Assembly (NCBI RefSeq): GCF_022606355.1
Contig: NZ_JAHHZQ010000003.1
Coordinates: 1 to 64,000 of the forward strand
DNA length: 64,000 nucleotides
Direction of reading: 5' to 3'
Source of the DNA: Leifsonia shinshuensis
GTDB taxonomy: Bacteria; Actinomycetota; Actinomycetes; Actinomycetales; Microbacteriaceae
The position numbers were made by a program, and so were the translations under genes. Positions 11,186-19,621 of this stretch are shown here, in pieces. The notes under the pieces are model-generated. The model was not told the DNA's origin. It saw nothing but the letters and a program-made list of their open reading frames with translations, and searched no databases. Position 1 is the first letter of the stretch. Each line of letters begins with the position of its first letter.

Positions 11186-11250
11186 GCGCCGAGGGGCACG
11201 TTGTTGTCCTCTCCGGGGCCCGAAAGCGGCAACGACGTGCCCTTCGGCGC
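11186..11250 (-). terminator. Long hairpin terminator after recR (repeat-type outer arm)
   Basis: A 21-bp stem with two G-U pairs; the arms begin GCGCCGAGGGGCACG and end CGTGCCCTTCGGCGC. The loop holds GGGGCCC. It lies 45 nt past the recR stop and before lysC. The outer arm is shared with the asd terminator. Confidence 0.7.
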
Positions 11251-11295
11251 GGGGTGTGGACGCGAGGTGGGGGCGGGGTGGACGGGCGTGGCGTC

Positions 11296-11892
11296 TCAGG
11301 AGACCTGGCGGCGGCCCTCGAAGGCGCGGCCGAGCGTGACCTCGTCGGCGTACTCGAGGTCGCCGCCGACGGGGAGGCCCGACGCGAGTCGCGTGACCCG
11401 GATCTCGAGCGTGGTCAGCAGCCGGCTGAGATAGGTGGCCGTCGCCTCCCCCTCGAGGTTCGGATCGGTGGCGATGATGACCTCCTGCACCGTGCCGTCG
11501 GCGAGACGCTGCATGAGCTGGCGGATCCGGAGGTCGTCGGGGCCGACGCCGTCGATCGGGCTGATCGCGCCGCCGAGCACATGGTAGAGGCCGCGGAACT
11601 CGCGGGTCCGTTCGATGGCGACGACGTCTTTCGCCTCCTCGACCACGCAGATCAGCTCGGGCGAGCGCCGCGGGTCGCGGCAGATCGAGCAGGTCGCCTG
11701 CTCGGAGACGTTTCCGCAGATCTCGCAGAACCGCACCTTGTCGCGCACTTCGAGAAGCACTTCGGCCAGCCGGGTGACGTCGAAGCTCTCGGTCTGCAGG
11801 ATGTGGAACGCGATGCGCTGCGCCGACTTCGGACCGATGCCGGGAAGGCGGCCGAGCTCGTCGATCAGCTCTTGGACGATGCCCTCGTACAC
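11296..11892 (-). CDS. recR: Recombination mediator RecR
   Basis: Works with RecF/RecO to load RecA at single-stranded gaps. The 198-residue protein has the N-terminal helix-hairpin-helix [20 protein letters not shown], a four-cysteine zinc finger ([16 protein letters not shown], about residues 55-70), and a Toprim domain ([30 protein letters not shown]). Length is standard. The start at 11892 is 4 bp past the dnaX stop, the common dnaX-recR pairing, so both are probably on one mRNA. Confidence 0.96.
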   Translation of the reverse strand: MYEGIVQELIDELGRLPGIGPKSAQRIAFHILQTESFDVTRLAEVLLEVRDKVRFCEICGNVSEQATCSICRDPRRSPELICVVEEAKDVVAIERTREFRGLYHVLGGAISPIDGVGPDDLRIRQLMQRLADGTVQEVIIATDPNLEGEATATYLSRLLTTLEIRVTRLASGLPVGGDLEYADEVTLGRAFEGRRQVS

Positions 11893-11896
11893 GCCG

Positions 11897-14440
11897 CTAC
11901 CTCATCCCTGGCGACGGAGGCGCGGGCAGCTCCTCGACGAACGTCGCCCCGAGGATCTCGCGCACCACGGCCTCGCCGTACCGCTGCGGCGCCTGGAACG
12001 TCGGAGTGCGCGACCCGGCGGCCGGCGCGGAACGCTCCGGCGCCTGGCGCTCGGCGGCGGGGCGGTCGGCGGCCGGCCGCTCGGCGGGACGGGTTCCTGC
12101 GGGGGCGGGACGCTGCGGCGCGGTCGCAGATGGGCGTGAGGACGCCACGGCGCCCTCGGCCGGGGCGGCCGCCCAGTCGCCCGCGGGCTCATCCGGCACC
12201 TCGGACTCGTACGGGGGCTCCGTCTCCTCCGGGGCCTCCAGGTCGTCCGGCGGCACATCATCGATCGACGGGGACATGGACGGAGACGTGGACTTCGCTG
12301 CGGCGGGTGCGGCAGGTCGTTCGGCACTGGTCTGCGGTCGCTCCAGGGTGGCGACGGCGACCGGCGCGGACGCCGGGATCGCGACCGTCGCCCATTCGGT
12401 GACGGCTGCGGACGGCGCCGCGGACGGCACGATCGACGACGCAGCGGGAGGCTCGACAGGGGCCGACGATGCCGGCTTCGCGGGCGACGCAGGCCCGGAC
12501 GACGCGGGCGCGGGCGACGCGGGCGCGGGCGACGCCGAGGACGCGTTCGCCGCAGCGGTCGACGACGCGGGGCGCGCGGGGGTGGCTGCGGCCGCGGGGT
12601 CACCGTCGGCGCCGGGCCAGGTCGGCGCCTCCGGGGCGGAGGGCGCGCCAGCGCTCGGGCGGGCCGGCGCATCGCCGGACGGTGCACCGTCGGCGCGCGC
12701 GATGAACTTGACCCGGATGCCGAGGATGTCGATGATCGCCTGGCGCAAGTACTCGCTCACGCCCTGGCCGCCCGGCGTCTGCGGCTGGCGGAAGCTCTGC
12801 ACATCGTTGTCGCTCGGGAAGGACAGCGTGAGCACGTCGCCCTGGAGCGAGCACAGCTGGGCGGTGAACACGACCATCCACGCGCTGCGCTTGGCGCGCT
12901 GGACCGCATCGAGGATCTGCGGCCACGAGTCTTTGACCTGCTGCGTCGTCACCGCTCCGATGGGCGCCGGCGCGGCCGCAGCGGGAGCCGCGGGCCCCGG
13001 CTCGTCGACACGGGAGGCCGCGGGAGCCGCGGGAGCCGCGGAGCGCTCCGGTGCTTTCGCGGCGGGCGCGACCGGCTCAGGGACCGACGCCTCCGAGTCG
13101 ACCGGCACCGGGACGGCAGCCTCGGCGACGTCGGCCGCCGGGGAGACGGCCGAGGCACGCGCAGGAGCCGCAGCAGCAGGAGCCGCAGCAGCAGGAGCCG
13201 CAGCGGGCGCGGCGGCCGGAGCAGGAGCCGCACTGCGCGGCTCCGCACGCACCTCGTCCGCCCCGCTCGCGTCGCTGACGCCGACGCGGCGCTCGAGACG
13301 CTCCACGCGCGCCAGCGCACCGCGCTCGGTGTCGTCGCTGGACGGCACCAGGACGCGCGCGATCATCAGCTCGAGGTGCAGGCGCGGCGAGGTCGCCCCG
13401 GTCATCTCGGTCAGCGCGGCGTTGACGATGTCGGCGGAGCGGCTGAGCTCGGCCGCCCCGAACTTCATCGCCTGGACGCCCATCCGGTCGAGTTCGTCCT
13501 GCGGCACGCCGCGCAGCACGGCCGCCGCACCTTCGACACTCGTCGCGGCGACCACGATCAGATCGCGCAGCCGCTCGAGGAGGTCGTCGACGAACCGGCG
13601 AGGATCTTGCCCGGTCTGGATGACGCGGTCGACCGCGGCGAACGCGCCTGCGGCGTCGCGGGCGGCGATGGCGTCGATGACCTCGTCGAGGAGGGCGGCG
13701 TGGGTGTAGCCGAGGAGCGCGACCGCCCGCTCGTATTCGATCACGCTGCCCTCGGAGCCGGCCATCAGCTGGTCGAGGAGCGAGAGCGTGTCGCGCGGCG
13801 AACCGCCTCCCGCGCGCACGACGAGCGGCAGGACGCCCGGCGCGACGGTCATGCCCTCGCTGTCGCACAGCCCCTGGACGTACTCGAGCATCTGCGCGGG
13901 CGGCACCAGGCGGAACGGGTAGTGGTGGGTGCGCGACCGGATCGTGCCGATGACCTTCTCGGGCTCGGTGGTCGCGAAGATGAACTTCACGTGCTCCGGC
14001 GGCTCCTCCACGATCTTCAGCAGGGCGTTGAAGCCCTGCGGCGTGACCATGTGCGCCTCGTCGAGGATGAAGATCTTGTAGCGGTCGCGGGCCGGGGCGA
14101 AGATGGCCCGCTCGCGGATGTCTCTGGCGTCGTCGACGCCGTTGTGGCTGGCGGCGTCGATCTCGACCACGTCGAGGGAACCCGCGCCGTCGCGGCTGAG
14201 CTCGACGCAGCTCGCGCACTTTCCGCAGGGGGTGTCGGTCGGCCCCTCCGCGCAGTTGAGGCAGCGGGCCAGGATGCGCGCCGACGTGGTCTTGCCACAG
14301 CCGCGCGGCCCGGAGAACAGATAGGCGTGGTTGACCCGGTTGGTGCGCAGCGCCGTCATCAGCGGCTCCGTCACCTGAGACTGGCCGATCATCTCGGCGA
14401 AGGTGTCGGGCCGATAGCGGCGATACAGAGCGGTTACCAC
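11897..14440 (-). CDS. dnaX: DNA polymerase III subunit gamma/tau
   Basis: Clamp-loader ATPase. Residues about 1-370 contain the AAA+ core: Walker [10 protein letters not shown], zinc-binding cysteines [19 protein letters not shown], and Walker [10 protein letters not shown] PolIII tau-type module ([27 protein letters not shown]) follows a long Ala/Pro-rich linker, and a second low-complexity Ala/Pro/Ser stretch precedes the conserved C-terminal [17 protein letters not shown]. At 847 residues it is long because of these linkers. The GTG at 14440 is chosen over that at 14446 because TAGCAT ends 6 nt upstream of it (leaderless) and it gives the family-typical [11 protein letters not shown] start. 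Confidence 0.95.
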   Translation of the reverse strand: MVTALYRRYRPDTFAEMIGQSQVTEPLMTALRTNRVNHAYLFSGPRGCGKTTSARILARCLNCAEGPTDTPCGKCASCVELSRDGAGSLDVVEIDAASHNGVDDARDIRERAIFAPARDRYKIFILDEAHMVTPQGFNALLKIVEEPPEHVKFIFATTEPEKVIGTIRSRTHHYPFRLVPPAQMLEYVQGLCDSEGMTVAPGVLPLVVRAGGGSPRDTLSLLDQLMAGSEGSVIEYERAVALLGYTHAALLDEVIDAIAARDAAGAFAAVDRVIQTGQDPRRFVDDLLERLRDLIVVAATSVEGAAAVLRGVPQDELDRMGVQAMKFGAAELSRSADIVNAALTEMTGATSPRLHLELMIARVLVPSSDDTERGALARVERLERRVGVSDASGADEVRAEPRSAAPAPAAAPAAAPAAAAPAAAAPARASAVSPAADVAEAAVPVPVDSEASVPEPVAPAAKAPERSAAPAAPAASRVDEPGPAAPAAAAPAPIGAVTTQQVKDSWPQILDAVQRAKRSAWMVVFTAQLCSLQGDVLTLSFPSDNDVQSFRQPQTPGGQGVSEYLRQAIIDILGIRVKFIARADGAPSGDAPARPSAGAPSAPEAPTWPGADGDPAAAATPARPASSTAAANASSASPAPASPAPASSGPASPAKPASSAPVEPPAASSIVPSAAPSAAVTEWATVAIPASAPVAVATLERPQTSAERPAAPAAAKSTSPSMSPSIDDVPPDDLEAPEETEPPYESEVPDEPAGDWAAAPAEGAVASSRPSATAPQRPAPAGTRPAERPAADRPAAERQAPERSAPAAGSRTPTFQAPQRYGEAVVREILGATFVEELPAPPSPGMR

Positions 14441-14446
14441 CCACAC

Positions 14447-14452
14447 ATGCTA
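14447..14452 (-). promoter_or_regulatory. -10 element of leaderless dnaX promoter
   Basis: The minus strand reads TAGCAT, 6 nt, then GTG at 14440. This decides between two nearby GTG codons for the dnaX start. Confidence 0.5.
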
Positions 14453-14475
14453 CTTGGCGCCGCCGACAATCCGCC

Positions 14476-15744
14476 TCAGTGCCCCGGGACCGACGAGGGC
14501 GCCGTCAGAGCCGTGAGGATGTCTGCCCACAGGGTCTCCCTCGCGCGCTCGGTCGGCTGCGCTGCGGGCGGCTCCGGCAGCAGCAACGGCGTGTAGGGCG
14601 GCAGGTAGAACAGGTGCGTCGCATCCGGCGCGCGCAGGTAGGAGTCGCCCTCCCTCGGCGGTCGTTTGTGCGCGGCCGCGTCGAGCCAGTCGCACCCGTT
14701 CGTGAGCTCCTCGTCGCGCCCGGCGCAGCCGAGCACCACCGGGCCGGGGATGCGCTCGATGTCGAGCACGGCGGCCTGAGCCGGATCGTGGGTCCCCGTG
14801 GTGCAGGGCACCCAGGCGCCGTCCACCGTCACCGCGGGGCTGGGCACCGGCGACGGGCAGATCAGGCCGGTCGTTCCTCCCGGCGCGATCGCCCCGTACA
14901 CGGTGCCGGGGTAGGCGGCCGCCGCCCAGAGCGCGAGCTGCGCGCCGCGCGAGGTGCCGAAGGTGAAGATGCGCTGGTCGTCGACGCCCGGTTGCGACCG
15001 CAACCAGCGCAGTGCGGTGAGGAAGGTCTCGGCCGGCAGGCTGTGGAGCGGAGCGGCCTTCCCCGACGAACCGTAGGTCGACAGATCGAGCGTCGGGAAG
15101 CCGAGCGCGGCGAGCGTCGCGGAAGTGAGGACCCCGGACTGCTCGCCGGGATCTGTGCCGTCGAACACGATGACGCCGGGACGCACACCCTCGGCCGAGC
15201 TGGTGGGCTGGAAGTAGTCTCCCGTGATCCCGTCGTCGAAGACGGCCCGAGCGGGGGCCGCCAGGCTGAGCCCGGTGCGCTGCACGCGTGTCTCGGCGAC
15301 CGGGCGGCCGCCCACCGAAGCCTGCAGATCGACGGAGAACGACGAACCGCCCCACATCACGTCGGAGGTCGCCGCCTCGCCGGTCGAGCTGCTCAGGGTC
15401 CAGAACAGCCCCATCCCGTCCGCGCCGGTGAACGGGGCCTCGATCGGGACGTCCCTGGCCAGGTCGACCACCCCGTCGGCGGGCACGGCGTAGACGGCCT
15501 GCGAGGTCCAGATGCCGCCGGGGCGCAGTGCGGCGTGGATGGTGACCTGCTGGCCGGGAGGGAGCGCCACGATCCGGATGCCGACTGGCTGCCAGACGGG
15601 GCTGGGGTTCGCGCTGAGCTGGAACCGCGGCCCCGTCGCGCCGGTCTGCGCGCCGCAGCCCGTCAGCGCGACCGCTGCGAGGGCGACGCCGGCCAGCGCC
15701 GCGAGGGCGCGGCGGACTGCTGTGCGGACCCGCGCAGTGTTCAC
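14476..15744 (-). CDS. Lipoprotein acyl-CoA thioester hydrolase/BAAT-like, catalytically complete
   Basis: Predicted surface lipoprotein of 422 residues: signal peptide with lipobox LTGC (Cys30), then a Bile_Hydr_Trans-like beta domain (WTSQAVYAVPADGVVDLARDVPIEAPFTGADGMGLFW), then an alpha/beta hydrolase of the BAAT C-terminal type. The triad appears intact: nucleophile Ser265 in FGTSRGAQ, Asp344 in CAGRDEELTNGC, and His377 in DATHLFYLPP. Conserved cysteine pairs suggest disulfides outside the membrane. The GTG start at 15744 overlaps the previous stop (GTGA). Substrate unknown; a periplasm-facing thioesterase or esterase is inferred. Last of three tandem paralogues after pta-ackA. Confidence 0.82.
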   Translation of the reverse strand: MNTARVRTAVRRALAALAGVALAAVALTGCGAQTGATGPRFQLSANPSPVWQPVGIRIVALPPGQQVTIHAALRPGGIWTSQAVYAVPADGVVDLARDVPIEAPFTGADGMGLFWTLSSSTGEAATSDVMWGGSSFSVDLQASVGGRPVAETRVQRTGLSLAAPARAVFDDGITGDYFQPTSSAEGVRPGVIVFDGTDPGEQSGVLTSATLAALGFPTLDLSTYGSSGKAAPLHSLPAETFLTALRWLRSQPGVDDQRIFTFGTSRGAQLALWAAAAYPGTVYGAIAPGGTTGLICPSPVPSPAVTVDGAWVPCTTGTHDPAQAAVLDIERIPGPVVLGCAGRDEELTNGCDWLDAAAHKRPPREGDSYLRAPDATHLFYLPPYTPLLLPEPPAAQPTERARETLWADILTALTAPSSVPGH

Positions 15745-17054
15745 GGCCCGATCGCTCCCTCCAGCAGGGCGGTCACCCGCGACCAGAATGCCACGCGCGC
15801 GTCCTCCGTCGCCTGCGCGATCTGCGGCGGGAGGTCGCCCAGGCCGACGGGGATCACCGGGGGCGCGCTCAACTCGCCCGCCGAGCCGTCGGCGACGAGC
15901 GTCTCGCCCGCCGCACGCGGCCCGCGCGCGGCGGCGCCCGCAGCCACCCAGTCGCACGCGCTCGGCAGCAGCTCGTCCGCGGTGCCGCAGGCCAGCAGCA
16001 GCGGCCCGGGGATGCGGCCGAGCGGCAGGATGGGCGTGTCGGCGATCGTCCGGGCGGGGTCTGCGCACGGGACCGGCCTGCCGTCGTCGAGCAGCGACGG
16101 CGCACCGGACGCCGACGCGCACAGCTCAGCCGTCGGGCCGCTGGCGGAGACGGCACCGTAGATCGCACCGGGCTCGGCCACCGCGAACCACAGCGCCAGC
16201 GGTGCGGCGGGCCCCGTTCCGTAGACGACGATGCGCCGGGGGTCGACGCCCGGCCGCCGCGCCAGCCAGGCGCGCGCGGCATCGAAGGTCTGCACGGAGA
16301 GCGCTGCCGAACCGGGGAGCTGACCCTCCGGCCCGAACGCGGGCAGCGTCAGCACGGGGAAACCGATCGCCGCGATCCTGCGCGCGGCGAACGCCCCGGA
16401 GGCCGCATCGTCGTCGCCGTCGATGAGCAGCACCGCCGGCCGCGGATGGACCAGCGTCGGCAGAGGCGTGTACAGGGTCCCGACCCGCAGGCCAGGACCG
16501 TTCGCGGGCGGCACGGCGTCGCCCGTCGCCGTGGCGTCCCGCGCGAGATCGGCGACGCTCACCTCGCGCTCGACGCTCTGCGCGGCCAGCGCCGAGCGCT
16601 GCACCTGCGTCGTCGCGACCTCCACCCCCTGCTGTCGAGCGGTCAGCTCGATGCGCACCGGTCCCTCGGCCCAGGCGCGCTTCAGGTCGGCCTGGCTCAC
16701 CGAGGGGCCGCTCATGCTCCAGAGCAGCGCGGCGGCGTCCGGGCGAACGTAGGGGGCGGTGATCGGCTGCTGGGACGCGGTGTCGACGGCACCGGTCGGC
16801 GGCACCGCGTACAGGGCCCGCGACCTCCACTCCCCCGCCGGCGTCGTCGCCGTCGCGGTCAGGAGGACGTCCTGTCCCGGCCGCAGCCCTGTCAGCGAGA
16901 TGACGACGGGGTCGTCCGTCGCGTTGCCGAACTGCGCGACGACGATCCGAGCGCCGCCGGCCGATGCTGTCACGCAGCCGGAGAGCGCCACGGCGGCCGC
17001 GATCACCGCCGCTGCTGCGCTCGGGAAGCGTCGGCGCCCCGCGCGCCCGTTCAC
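15741..17054 (-). CDS. Lipoprotein BAAT-like paralogue, predicted pseudoenzyme
   Basis: Lipoprotein of 437 residues, lipobox LSGC with Cys27, and the same two-domain order as its neighbours (WRSRALYAVPPTGAVDTASQQPITAPYVRPDAAALLW, then an alpha/beta hydrolase fold). The nucleophile elbow reads YGTGPAAP with Gly281 where Ser is expected. The terminal His region reads DGSAGELSAPP with no His. The paired cysteines (LCASASG...VPCADP and LLACGTADELLPSACDW) are kept, so the fold is probably maintained while catalysis is lost. GTGA overlaps on both ends couple it to both paralogues. A binding or partner role is inferred. Confidence 0.78.
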   Translation of the reverse strand: MNGRAGRRRFPSAAAAVIAAAVALSGCVTASAGGARIVVAQFGNATDDPVVISLTGLRPGQDVLLTATATTPAGEWRSRALYAVPPTGAVDTASQQPITAPYVRPDAAALLWSMSGPSVSQADLKRAWAEGPVRIELTARQQGVEVATTQVQRSALAAQSVEREVSVADLARDATATGDAVPPANGPGLRVGTLYTPLPTLVHPRPAVLLIDGDDDAASGAFAARRIAAIGFPVLTLPAFGPEGQLPGSAALSVQTFDAARAWLARRPGVDPRRIVVYGTGPAAPLALWFAVAEPGAIYGAVSASGPTAELCASASGAPSLLDDGRPVPCADPARTIADTPILPLGRIPGPLLLACGTADELLPSACDWVAAGAAARGPRAAGETLVADGSAGELSAPPVIPVGLGDLPPQIAQATEDARVAFWSRVTALLEGAIGP

Positions 17055-18412
17055 GAGAGCACCGCCCGCAGCAGCTGCTGCCCCACGGCGTTCCAGAACG
17101 CGATGCGCGCGCCCTCGGTCGACTGCGCGTCGGCCCCGGACGGGCCGCGCGCGGACGGCAACGCGATCGGGAGACCGGGCGGGACGGTCACGGCATGCGC
17201 CGCGCCCGCCTGGATGAGCAGCTCGTCGCCGGCGCGCAGCGTCCGCGTCTGTGCGAGCGAGCGGAGGTCGTCGCAGGCGGGAGGGAACACCTCGTCGTCG
17301 CGGCCGCAGGCCAGCACGACCGGTCCGGCGACCTCCTGGATCGACGGAGGCGTCGTCGCCGGCCCGGGCTCGCGCTCGCACGGCAGGCCGACGCTCCCGG
17401 CGAAGACCGGTGACGCGCTCGATCCCGCCAGGCACAGCAGCGCCGGCGCCCCACCACCGGCGAACAGCCCGTGCAGCCGGCCCGGGAACGTCGTGGCCGC
17501 CCACACGGCCAGCTGCTCGGCCGCGCCGGTCCCGAAGGCGAAGACGTGCCGGGCGTCGACGCCGGTGCGGTGGTCGAGCCAATCGAGCACCGCCGCGACG
17601 GTTCCGCTGTCGATCACGGTCGAGACGTGCACGCCGTCGGGTGAGCTGACGGGGATGACGAACACCGACGCCCCGAACTGCGAGAGCACCGGGGCGGTGA
17701 ACGCCGACGATGCTCCGGGCGACGGGTCGTCGAACATCAGCACGGCCGGCCCGACCGGTCTCTCGACGGAGGCGGTACTCCAGAAGGTGCCGACCTGCTC
17801 GTCCTCGTGGGTCTCGTGAGGCGGCGGCTGGCTGCCGACGCCCTCCGGACCGAGATCGTGCGTGTAGACCGCTGCGGTGTGCGAGGTGGTCGCGAGACCC
17901 TGGAGCTGGAAGGTGCGGCGGGCGACGACGCGATCGCCGTCGGACGCGGTCAGCGTCACCGGGCTCGCGTCGCGCATCCACTGCTGCGCGAGGTCCTCGG
18001 GCCCGAGCGACGGGCCGCGCAACGACCAGAACAGCCCGGCGGAGTCGGGCTGCGTGAACGGGGCGAGCTGCGGCCGGTCGTGGGCGAAGTCGATCGTCCC
18101 GTCACCTCCGACGTCGTAGGTGGCGCCCGAGGTCCAGGTGCCGCGTGCCGAGCTGAGAGTGGCCGTGATCCGCAGCCGGGCGCCGGGCTGCGCACCGATC
18201 AGCTGCAATGGCACGGGCCAGAGCACCGAGCTGAACCGGATCAGCGGCGGAGTGACGAATCGCGGTCCGGTCGGACCCGCCCCGGCGGCGCACCCGCTCA
18301 GGGCCGCGACGAGGGCAAGGCCGGCGACGACGGCGTTCGCCACAGCGGCGCGCAGTGAGGCCACCCGGCCGGCCCTTCCGACCCGCCCGGCCCCGCCGCC
18401 GCGCCGCCGCAT
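17051..18412 (-). CDS. Lipoprotein BAAT-like paralogue, nucleophile lost
   Basis: Lipoprotein of 453 residues with an Arg-rich N-terminus and lipobox LSGC (Cys41). The N-terminal beta domain shows WTSGATYDVGGDGTIDFAHDRPQLAPFTQPDSAGLFW. In the hydrolase domain the elbow is FGTGAAEQ with Gly296 in the Ser position. The acidic residue (CGRDDEVFPPAC) and a His (QAGAAHAVTVPP) remain. It starts 15 bp after the ackA stop and overlaps the next lipoprotein by 4 bp, so it is in the pta-ackA operon. A shorter start near residue 17 is possible. Predicted non-catalytic, or acting with a different nucleophile. Confidence 0.78.
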   Translation of the reverse strand: MRRRGGGAGRVGRAGRVASLRAAVANAVVAGLALVAALSGCAAGAGPTGPRFVTPPLIRFSSVLWPVPLQLIGAQPGARLRITATLSSARGTWTSGATYDVGGDGTIDFAHDRPQLAPFTQPDSAGLFWSLRGPSLGPEDLAQQWMRDASPVTLTASDGDRVVARRTFQLQGLATTSHTAAVYTHDLGPEGVGSQPPPHETHEDEQVGTFWSTASVERPVGPAVLMFDDPSPGASSAFTAPVLSQFGASVFVIPVSSPDGVHVSTVIDSGTVAAVLDWLDHRTGVDARHVFAFGTGAAEQLAVWAATTFPGRLHGLFAGGGAPALLCLAGSSASPVFAGSVGLPCEREPGPATTPPSIQEVAGPVVLACGRDDEVFPPACDDLRSLAQTRTLRAGDELLIQAGAAHAVTVPPGLPIALPSARGPSGADAQSTEGARIAFWNAVGQQLLRAVLS

Positions 18413-18427
18413 GCCGCACCTGCCCGC

Positions 18428-19621
18428 TCAGCCCGCGCCGACCGCCTGCAGGGACTGGCGCGCGATCTCGAGCTCCTCGTCGGTGGGGACGACGAGCACG
18501 GTCACGCGGGAGTCGTCGGCGGAGATGCGCCTGGCGTCGCTCGAACCGGCGGCGTTGCGCTCCGGGTCGAGCCGGATGCCCAGTGCCTCGAGCCCCGTGC
18601 ACACCTCGGCGCGCAGCCTCCAGTCGTTCTCGCCGATGCCCGCGGTGAAGGTCAGCACGTCCAGGCCGCCGAGCAACGCCGTGTAGGCGCCGATGTAGTG
18701 CTTGAGCCGGTGCACCGTCGTGTCGAGTGCCAGTCGTGCGGCGGCATCCCCCGACTCCGCGGCATGCCGCACGTCGCGCATGTCACCGTGGCCGGAGAGT
18801 CCGAGCAGGCCGCTGCGGCGGTTGAGCAGCTCGTCGAGGTCGTCGATCCCGAGGCCGGCGCGCCGCGCCAGGTGCACGAGCACCGCGGGGTCGAGGTCGC
18901 CGGACCGGGTGCCCATCACGAGTCCCTCCAGCGGCGTCATCCCCATCGAGGTGTCGACCGACCGGCCCGCGTCGACCGCGCACGCGGACGCGCCGTTGCC
19001 GAGGTGGAGGACGATCTGCTTCAGCTCGCCGAGCGGGCGGCCGAGGAACTCCGCCGCCGCTCCGGACACGTACTTGTGCGAGGTTCCGTGGAACCCGTAC
19101 CTGCGCACCCGGTGCTTCTCGGCCAGCGCCGCGTCGATCGCGTAGGTGTAGGCCTCCGGCGCGAGGGTCTGGTGGAACGCGGTGTCGAAGACGGCGACGT
19201 GCTGCACGTCGGGGAAGGCCGCCTTCGCAGCCCGGATGCCCTGCAGGTTGGCGGGGTTGTGCAGCGGAGCGAGGTCGGCGAGGTCTTCGATGTTGATCTC
19301 GACCAGCGGCGTCACGATGGTCGGCTCGAAGAAGCGCTTGCCGCCGTGCACCACCCGGTGACCGACCGCGGCGAGCGGATGGTCGTCGAGGCTCGGCCCC
19401 TCCGCCCCGAACGCGTCGAGCATCACCCGGAAAGCCGCAGTGTGATCCGGGATCGCGAGTGTGGTCTCCCACTTGCCGCGCGGCCCGGTGTGCCGGAGGT
19501 GTCCCGACGGCTCGCCGATGCGCTCGATCAGCCCGGAGGCCAGCACCTCCTCGCTCGCGGCGTCGATCAGCTGGTACTTGAGCGACGACGAGCCGCTGTT
19601 GACCACCAGCACGGCGCTCAT
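18428..19621 (-). CDS. ackA: Acetate kinase
   Basis: Interconverts acetate + ATP and acetyl phosphate + ADP in the cytoplasm; with Pta it links acetyl-CoA to acetate. The 397-residue protein has the signatures VLVVNSGSSSLKYQL at the N-terminus and YGFHGTSHKYV in the centre, plus the GxGxN-type ATP site LHLGNGASAC and FTAGIGEND. The ATG at 19621 overlaps the pta stop by 4 bp, so the two are translationally coupled. Length is family-typical. Confidence 0.97.
   Translation of the reverse strand: MSAVLVVNSGSSSLKYQLIDAASEEVLASGLIERIGEPSGHLRHTGPRGKWETTLAIPDHTAAFRVMLDAFGAEGPSLDDHPLAAVGHRVVHGGKRFFEPTIVTPLVEINIEDLADLAPLHNPANLQGIRAAKAAFPDVQHVAVFDTAFHQTLAPEAYTYAIDAALAEKHRVRRYGFHGTSHKYVSGAAAEFLGRPLGELKQIVLHLGNGASACAVDAGRSVDTSMGMTPLEGLVMGTRSGDLDPAVLVHLARRAGLGIDDLDELLNRRSGLLGLSGHGDMRDVRHAAESGDAAARLALDTTVHRLKHYIGAYTALLGGLDVLTFTAGIGENDWRLRAEVCTGLEALGIRLDPERNAAGSSDARRISADDSRVTVLVVPTDEELEIARQSLQAVGAG

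Noticed and set aside
12006-13709. Plus-strand Gly/Ala-rich protein opposite dnaX
   Set aside because: Low-complexity mirror of the Ala/Pro linker of DnaX; no motif or start signal.
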